NCBI GenBank assembly: GCA_020718045.1
Contig: DYDD01000004.1
Location: 765 to 35,756, forward strand
Length of the DNA: 34,992 nt
DNA from: Fibrobacter sp.
Lineage (GTDB): Bacteria > Krumholzibacteriota > Krumholzibacteriia > LZORAL124-64-63
Reading direction: 5' to 3'
The notes beneath the pieces were generated by a model. The model saw only the letters and a list, made by a program, of their open reading frames with translations, ran no database searches and was not told the DNA's origin. Made by a program: the position numbers and the translations under genes. Shown piece after piece: positions 27,024 to 32,203 of the stretch (its first letter is position 1; the number at the start of each line of letters is the position of its first letter).

Positions 27024-28400
27024 TCAGATGGTCTTGGAGAACAGGGGTTTCCCGCTCGTGCGGTCCAGGTAGGCGTCGAACTCCATGCACAGGTTGCGCA
27101 CGAAGAAGCGTCCCAGGTCGGTCACGCGCACGCGGTCGGGCAGGAACTCCACGAAGCCCTCGTCCTGGTAGGGGAGCAGGCGGGCCAGCCCGTCGGCCAG
27201 CAGCTCGTCCGCCGGCGCGCCGAAACCGGGCACGGTCAGCGCGTAGGGCAGCTCCAGGTTGCACATCAGGTTCAAGATCGCCAGGCGCCGCAGGCGGTCG
27301 TCGTCGCTGAGGCGGTGCCCCTTGACGACCGGCAGGTGGCCGGCGTCGACCGCGTTCTGGTAGCCGTCGAGCTCGGCGTCGTTCTGGACGAAGCGGTCGC
27401 ACACGTCGCCGATGCCGCTCATGCCGAAGGCCAGCATGTGGGGCGCCGGGCGCGTCGTGTAGCCCATGAAGTTGCGGTGCAGGCGCCGCTCCCGCAGCGC
27501 GACGGCGAGCTCGTCGTCGCGCCGGGCGAAGTGGTCGATGCCGATCCAGTCGTAGCCGGCCTCGGCGAACAGGTCGATCGCCAGGCGGAACAGCTCGAAC
27601 TTCTCGAAGCCCGACGGCATGTTGTCGGTGTTGATGAGCTTCTGCCGCGGGCGCACCCAGGGCACGTGGGCGTAGCTGAAGCAGGCCACGCGGTCGGGTC
27701 CCTGTTCGATGATGTCGCTCAGGGTGCGAGCGAAGGAGTCGCGCGTCTGCTCCGGCAGGCCGTAGACGAGGTCGAGGTTGACGCCCTCGTAGCCGGCCTC
27801 GCGGCAGGCGTGGTACAGCTCCAGCGTGCGGTCGCGCTTCTGCAGGCGGCCGATGGCCTTCTGCACCGCGGGCTCGAAGTCCTGCACGCCCAGGCTGATG
27901 CGGTTGAAGCCCTGCGCCCGCAGGAAGCGCGCCTGCTCGGGCGTGCCGATGCGCGGGTCGACCTCGATCGAGACCTCGCCCCGCGGGTCGACGGCGAAGG
28001 CGGCGCGCAGCAGCCCCAGCGCGCGCTCGACCTGCGGGTCCTTGAGGAAGTTGGGCGTGCCGCCGCCCCAGTGCAGTTGCACGACGCGCCGGCCCGGACC
28101 CAGCACGTCCACCACCGCGGCCAGCTCGCGCTCGACGCGGTCGAGGTAGGCGTCGACGGCGCCCTTCTCGGTGGAGACGACGGCATTGCAGCCGCAGTAG
28201 TGGCAGTGCTTGGCGCAGAAGGGCAAGTGCAGGTAGACCGACAGCTCGTCGCCGGGCCGCGCCGCCAGCTCGCGCAGCGCCGCGCGGAAGTCGTCCTCGC
28301 CGAAGCCGCTCGTCCAGGCCGGCACCGTCGGGTAGCTTGTGTACCGGGGGCCCGGCTTGTCGTGCTTCTCGAGAAGGTTGCGCGGCACGTCCAGGGCCAT
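27024..28400 (-). CDS. hemN: Oxygen-independent coproporphyrinogen III dehydrogenase
   Basis: A 458-residue radical SAM enzyme converting coproporphyrinogen III to protoporphyrinogen IX without oxygen. The N-terminal PRYTSYPT (18-25) separates true HemN from HemW. The cluster motif is C62, C66, C69 with a further Cys71 (FCAKHCHYCGCN), and the SAM-binding HWGGGTPNFL follows near residue 109. SIEVDPR, RISLGVQDF and NLDLVYGLP are in order, and the C-terminal domain has IGIDHFA and a GYTTRPAPHMLAFGMSGIG run in the substrate region. The stop of hemE lies 1 base before its ATG, so the two are closely coupled. Its presence implies anaerobic or microaerobic haem synthesis. Confidence 0.96.
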   Translation of the reverse strand: MALDVPRNLLEKHDKPGPRYTSYPTVPAWTSGFGEDDFRAALRELAARPGDELSVYLHLPFCAKHCHYCGCNAVVSTEKGAVDAYLDRVERELAAVVDVLGPGRRVVQLHWGGGTPNFLKDPQVERALGLLRAAFAVDPRGEVSIEVDPRIGTPEQARFLRAQGFNRISLGVQDFEPAVQKAIGRLQKRDRTLELYHACREAGYEGVNLDLVYGLPEQTRDSFARTLSDIIEQGPDRVACFSYAHVPWVRPRQKLINTDNMPSGFEKFELFRLAIDLFAEAGYDWIGIDHFARRDDELAVALRERRLHRNFMGYTTRPAPHMLAFGMSGIGDVCDRFVQNDAELDGYQNAVDAGHLPVVKGHRLSDDDRLRRLAILNLMCNLELPYALTVPGFGAPADELLADGLARLLPYQDEGFVEFLPDRVRVTDLGRFFVRNLCMEFDAYLDRTSGKPLFSKTI

Positions 28401-28401
28401 C

Positions 28402-29439
28402 TCAGTCCCCCTCGCGGTACGCCTGCACGGTCGCGACCAGGGTCTCGACCGCGTCCAGGGGCGCCTCCGGCAGGATGCCGTGCCCGAGGTTGAAGACGTG
28501 GCCGGCGGCGTCGCGGCCGGCGCGGCAGATCTCCAGCGCGCGGCGGCGGATCTCCTCGTGGCTGCCGAACAGGCACAGCGGGTCCAGGTTGCCCTGCACG
28601 GCCCGGCCGGGATAGGCGCGTGCGGCGACCGCCAGGTCGAGCGTCCAGTCCACGCCGAACGCCTCGGCGTCGAGCGTGCGCACGTGGTCGAGGTAGGGGG
28701 CGCTGCCCTTCAGGAAGTAGACGCGGGGCACGCCCGCGCCCTTCAGGCCGGTCAGGATCCGCCGCAGCCCGGGCATGATGATGCGCTCGTAGTCCTGCGG
28801 GTGCAGGATGCCGCCCCAGGTGTCGAAGATCTGGACCGCATCGACGCCCGCCTCGACCTGCATCAGCAGGTAGTCGGTGATCTGGTCGGCGAGCTTGTCC
28901 AGCAGGCGCGACAGCAGCGCCGGGTCGGAGTAGAGCATCGCCTTGAGGTGCCGGTAGTCCTTGGAACCGCCGCCTTCGATCATGTAGGCCGCCAGCGTGA
29001 ACGGCGCGCCGGCGAACCCGATCAGGGGCGTGCGGTCCCCGAGCTCGCGCTTGATCATCCGCACGGCCTCGGCCACGTAGCCGGTGTGCTCGCGCGAGTC
29101 GACGACGCGCAGGGCGTCCACGTCGGCCGCCGCGCGCACGGTGTGGTGCATGCGCGGGCCGTGGTCGTCGAAGGAGAAGGGGGCGCCCATGGGCTCCAGC
29201 GGCACCAGGATGTCGCTGAACAGGATGGCCGCGTCGAAGCCGAAGCGGCGGATCGGCTGCAGGGTGACCTCGCAGGCCAGCTCCGGCGTCTTGCAGAGGC
29301 CGATGAACGAGGTCTTCTCGCGCACGGCGCGGTACTCGGGGAGGTAGCGGCCCGCCTGGCGCATGATCCAGATCGGCGTGCGCTCGTGCGCCTCGCGACG
29401 CAGGGCGGACAGGTAGGGGAGATGCTGCAGCGTGTCCAT
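28402..29439 (-). CDS. hemE: Uroporphyrinogen III decarboxylase
   Basis: A 345-residue cytosolic enzyme that decarboxylates uroporphyrinogen III to coproporphyrinogen III. PIWIMRQAGRYLPEYR (22-37) carries the substrate Arg residues. LFSDILVPLEPMG supplies the catalytic Asp, GFAGAPFTLAAYM and FDTWGGIL follow, and QGNLDP and NLGHGILPEAP mark the C-terminal half. The ATG has GGAG 8 bases upstream. This is the first gene of a tight minus-strand operon (hemE-hemN-hemH-hemY-hemX-hemA-DUF4126) whose spacings run from +7 bases to overlaps of 8 up to hemA. The leader between 29440 and 29617 shows no clear promoter or riboswitch to me. Confidence 0.96.
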   Translation of the reverse strand: MDTLQHLPYLSALRREAHERTPIWIMRQAGRYLPEYRAVREKTSFIGLCKTPELACEVTLQPIRRFGFDAAILFSDILVPLEPMGAPFSFDDHGPRMHHTVRAAADVDALRVVDSREHTGYVAEAVRMIKRELGDRTPLIGFAGAPFTLAAYMIEGGGSKDYRHLKAMLYSDPALLSRLLDKLADQITDYLLMQVEAGVDAVQIFDTWGGILHPQDYERIIMPGLRRILTGLKGAGVPRVYFLKGSAPYLDHVRTLDAEAFGVDWTLDLAVAARAYPGRAVQGNLDPLCLFGSHEEIRRRALEICRAGRDAAGHVFNLGHGILPEAPLDAVETLVATVQAYREGD

Positions 29440-29617
29440 CGTGTCTCCGGGATGGGGCCGCCGCTGCGGGGCGGCGCCGGGGCGCGGTCGACCGCCGCGC
29501 GCCGGGAGGAAATCTAGTCGCGAAACCGGCGAATTGTGTCACGGAGACGTCATGTCGGCGGATTTTCGGGGACGGCGGAGCCGGGTCAGCGGCCGCGGGA
29601 GTCCCGGCTTGAGAAAC

Positions 29618-29646
29618 GGGCCCCGCACCGTCCTGGTGCGGGGCCC
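29618..29646 (-). terminator. Intrinsic terminator of the OmcS-like cytochrome gene
   Basis: A 12-bp perfect stem (29618-29629 with 29635-29646) and 5-base loop, followed on the minus strand by GTTT. It lies 45 bases after the hexahaem gene and separates that transcript from the haem operon downstream. Confidence 0.8.
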
Positions 29647-29691
29647 GCCGGATTGTCGCGATCACCCGGCTGGGGCCGGGTAGGCGTCGGA

Positions 29692-30813
29692 TCAGGGCGC
29701 CGTGTAGGGAGCGTCGCCGAAGTCCTTCACGTGGCACTTGTTGCACAGCGACCGCTGGTTGGTCACCAGGGTGTAGCCGTAGTCCTTGTTCGCCACGTCG
29801 TCGGCCGAGGCGCCGGTGTCGGTGGCCAGCGGGTGCGAGCTGATCAGGTGCGTGGACGTGAAGTCCCAGCGGCCGGCGTCCGCGAAGGGCGACGCGTGCG
29901 AACGGTGGCAGGTCAGGCACATGACCTGGTCTCCGGCCACGGGGCCCTGGGTGTAGTTCAGGGGGTCGATGGCTTCGAGGTCGACGTTGACGGCCTCGAA
30001 GGGCACCAGACCGCGGTACGAGGTGGCGGGGTCGCCGCCGGTGGTCTGGTCGGTGCTGATGTAGGCGTTGTAGGTCGCCACGACCAGGCTGCTCATGTCC
30101 TCGCCCGTCGGGTGCACGAAGTCGGTGGTGTTGCCGGCATGCAGGTCGGTGTGGCAGTTGGCGCACCACTCGCTCATGCCCGACTTGTACACGGTGTGCG
30201 AGAGGTCGGTCTCGGGCACGCCCGAGGGGCTGTTGCCCAGGGTGCGGCGGCTGTTGCCCAGGGCGATCGGGGCGGGGCTGTCGAAGTTGTAGCGGGCGCC
30301 GCCGTAGATCGGGCCGGCGCTCTCGTCGCCGTAGAGCAGACGGTAGTTCTGGTTGCCGTGCGGGTCGTGGCAGCTCGTGCAGGTCAGGTACTGGCTGTCG
30401 AAGTCGCCGCCGGGGGCCGCGGCCAGGACGGGATCCCGGACGATGCCGTAGGCCGGCGAGATGACGTTGTGGCCGTGGGTGTAGCCCTGACGGGAGCCGG
30501 CCCGGGGCGTGGTCCACGAGAAGGTCTTGGTGATCCAGTAGAAGTCGCCGCCGGCGCCCCAGCCGAAGCCGCCGGCGAGCTGGCCGTACGCGGCGTGGCA
30601 GCGCAGGCAGGTGTCGCTGGCGTTGCCGTTGTTCAGCAGGTAGGCGTTGCCCGTGGGGTGATTGACGTCCACGAGGGCGCCGTTCTGGCTGTTGTGCATG
30701 GTGTGGCAGCCGGCGCAGTAGGCCACGCCGCCGTCGTGGAACGCCAAAGCGGCGCCGCTGCTCAGGGCGAGAGCCAGGACGATGGTTGCGGAGATCAACA
30801 GTTTGTGTTTCAC
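29692..30813 (-). CDS. OmcS-like hexahaem c-type cytochrome (putative nanowire subunit)
   Basis: A 373-residue exported cytochrome. The signal peptide is cleaved after ALA (residue 24), leaving a mature start FHDGG. Six CxxCH sites begin at C33, C69, C145, C217, C299 and C357. From memory of Geobacter sulfurreducens OmcS, the match is close in several blocks: the mature N-terminus FHxGGVAxCxGCHTMHNS, an APGG segment before C145 with CxSCHDPHG, GMSEWCANCHTD (212-223), LVPFE, CLTCHRSHASPF and a C-terminal LCNKCHVKD. OmcS has six haems too and polymerises into extracellular filaments that carry electrons. The protein is somewhat shorter than OmcS (432 residues). The start is GTG with GGAGG 8 bases upstream. 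An NHL-protein gene and a giant cytochrome precede it. Filament formation is inference. Confidence 0.85.
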   Translation of the reverse strand: MKHKLLISATIVLALALSSGAALAFHDGGVAYCAGCHTMHNSQNGALVDVNHPTGNAYLLNNGNASDTCLRCHAAYGQLAGGFGWGAGGDFYWITKTFSWTTPRAGSRQGYTHGHNVISPAYGIVRDPVLAAAPGGDFDSQYLTCTSCHDPHGNQNYRLLYGDESAGPIYGGARYNFDSPAPIALGNSRRTLGNSPSGVPETDLSHTVYKSGMSEWCANCHTDLHAGNTTDFVHPTGEDMSSLVVATYNAYISTDQTTGGDPATSYRGLVPFEAVNVDLEAIDPLNYTQGPVAGDQVMCLTCHRSHASPFADAGRWDFTSTHLISSHPLATDTGASADDVANKDYGYTLVTNQRSLCNKCHVKDFGDAPYTAP

Positions 30814-30990
30814 AGAATCGCCTCCGAGTTGTGCCGGCGGGCGAGGCCGCCGGTTGGGGTTGAGCTGGCGACCGGGTCGCCGCGACCGTGCTTCGCGCCG
30901 GCCGCCACTTCATCCGACGAGGACCAGGACCACTGCCGATACCGGAACATGCTGACAATCCGTGCGGCCCCGCGCGGGCGGAGCCTCCCT

Positions 30991-31914
30991 CTACTCTCCT
31001 GCTTCCGTGCTGAAGATCCCGAAAGCCTGGACGCGCCCTTCGTAGCCTTGGGCCACCAGGATGCGACCGGGCGTCGCGGCGATGGCCAGGGGGTGGTAGA
31101 GCTGCCCCGGCGCGCCGCCGAACGATCCGAATTCCGACGTGAAGTTGAAGTCTCGGTCGTAGACCAAGACCGTGTGCCGCATGCGGTCCAGGACCAACAC
31201 CTCGTCGGCGGGTCCGAACGCGACGCCGACGGGGAAGGCGAGGCGCCCCGGGCTGGTGCCGGGGCGGCCGAAGGAGCCGGCGTCCGCGCCTTCGGCCGTG
31301 AGGACCAGCACGACGTGCAGCTCGCCGCCGGGAACGAAGAGACGGCCGTCGGGCGCTTCGGCGGGCCGGCCGAGTTCCGACTGTTCAGTGACGCCTTCGA
31401 GGGCGCGGTGCCAGAGCACGCGGCCGGTCGCGGCGTCGTGCTTGGTCAGCGTGCCGGCGCGCTTGTCGAGGGACATATAATGGCCGTCGGCGGTGACGAT
31501 CAGGTGGTCGGGCTGCCATTGCGGCGCGGGCCGTTCGACATCGAAGCGCACCGGTTCGCCGTGCAGGTCGAGCTTGCGCAGCGTGCGCTCCCCGGCGGCG
31601 TCGCGGTCGGCGAAGACGAAACCGCCGTCACGGTCCAGGCAGCCGTCGGCGGGGGTCGAGAGGGAGGCGGCGATACTGCTGGTGAACAGGGTGATCCCGT
31701 GTCCATCGACCACATGGAAGCACACGCCCCGCTCGTCGGTGACGCACACGTCGCCGGTCGCCGGGTCGACGCTCAGAGCGATGGGGCGGACATGGCCGGA
31801 TGTTCCCACGCCCAACTGCAGCATGCCCTCGTAGCGATAAGCGATCGTTCCTTTCGCCGCGAGCGGGCAAAGGAACAGCGTCAGGGCGGTGCAGATTGCA
31901 AGGCATCTTGTCAT
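30991..31914 (-). CDS. Secreted NHL-repeat beta-propeller protein
   Basis: A 307-residue exported protein. The signal peptide covers residues 1-22 (CLAICTALTLFLCPLAA), then a six-bladed-type NHL propeller: repeats with the pattern P-x-G-(V/I)-A-(V/F)-x-P-x-x-x-(V/I)-x-V-x-D, such as RPIALSVDPATGDVCVTD, FPVGVAFGPADEVLVLDRMRHTVLVYD and HPLAIAATPGRILVAQGYEGRVQAF. There are no haem motifs. I set the start at the ATG at 31914 because the signal peptide follows it directly; a GTG at 31989 is in frame but would bury that signal, and neither has a good ribosome binding site. It lies between two multihaem cytochrome genes on the same strand. NHL proteins are often found near such genes, perhaps as assembly or scaffold factors. 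Confidence 0.75.
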   Translation of the reverse strand: MTRCLAICTALTLFLCPLAAKGTIAYRYEGMLQLGVGTSGHVRPIALSVDPATGDVCVTDERGVCFHVVDGHGITLFTSSIAASLSTPADGCLDRDGGFVFADRDAAGERTLRKLDLHGEPVRFDVERPAPQWQPDHLIVTADGHYMSLDKRAGTLTKHDAATGRVLWHRALEGVTEQSELGRPAEAPDGRLFVPGGELHVVLVLTAEGADAGSFGRPGTSPGRLAFPVGVAFGPADEVLVLDRMRHTVLVYDRDFNFTSEFGSFGGAPGQLYHPLAIAATPGRILVAQGYEGRVQAFGIFSTEAGE

Positions 31915-32015
31915 GGGGCTGTCACCGAATCTGTTGGTGGATTCACAGCGAGGGCGAGTCGGAGTCGCAAGCAACGCTGTTGTTGTCACCCATTGTGAAC
32001 GCTTGTCACGGAGAT

Positions 32016-32045
32016 ATCATAGCGGTTCTGTTACTAATCCGTCAA
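32016..32045 (-). promoter_or_regulatory. Sigma-70-type promoter for the NHL gene
   Basis: Reading the minus strand, TTGACG (32045-32040) and TATGAT (32021-32016) each match five of six consensus bases, separated by 18 bp. The region is far more AT-rich than its surroundings. The predicted leader to the ATG at 31914 is about 95 bases. Confidence 0.5.
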
Positions 32046-32132
32046 AGGCAAAGTGAAGTGAACGATGTCATATTGCGAACAATCTTCATTTTTGACAATA
32101 AATGCCAAAATCGACATTTTGGAGTTGAGATG

Positions 32133-32159
32133 AAAAACCGGCCCCCTCGCGGGGGCCGG
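32133..32159 (-). terminator. Intrinsic terminator of the giant cytochrome gene
   Basis: A 9-bp perfect GC stem (32138-32146 with 32151-32159), 4-base loop and, on the minus strand, TTTTT at 32137-32133. It begins 44 bases downstream of the stop at 32204 and ends that transcript. Confidence 0.9.
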
Positions 32160-32203
32160 CCTGTTAAAATAGTATCCGGATTGTCGGTCTCTGGTCCCGA
32201 CGA

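Noticed and set aside
27719-30958. A 1079-residue minus-strand open frame across hemN, hemE and the cytochrome gene
   Set aside because: It is a shifted frame of three well-supported genes, and its product is low-complexity Arg/Pro/Ala with no domain.
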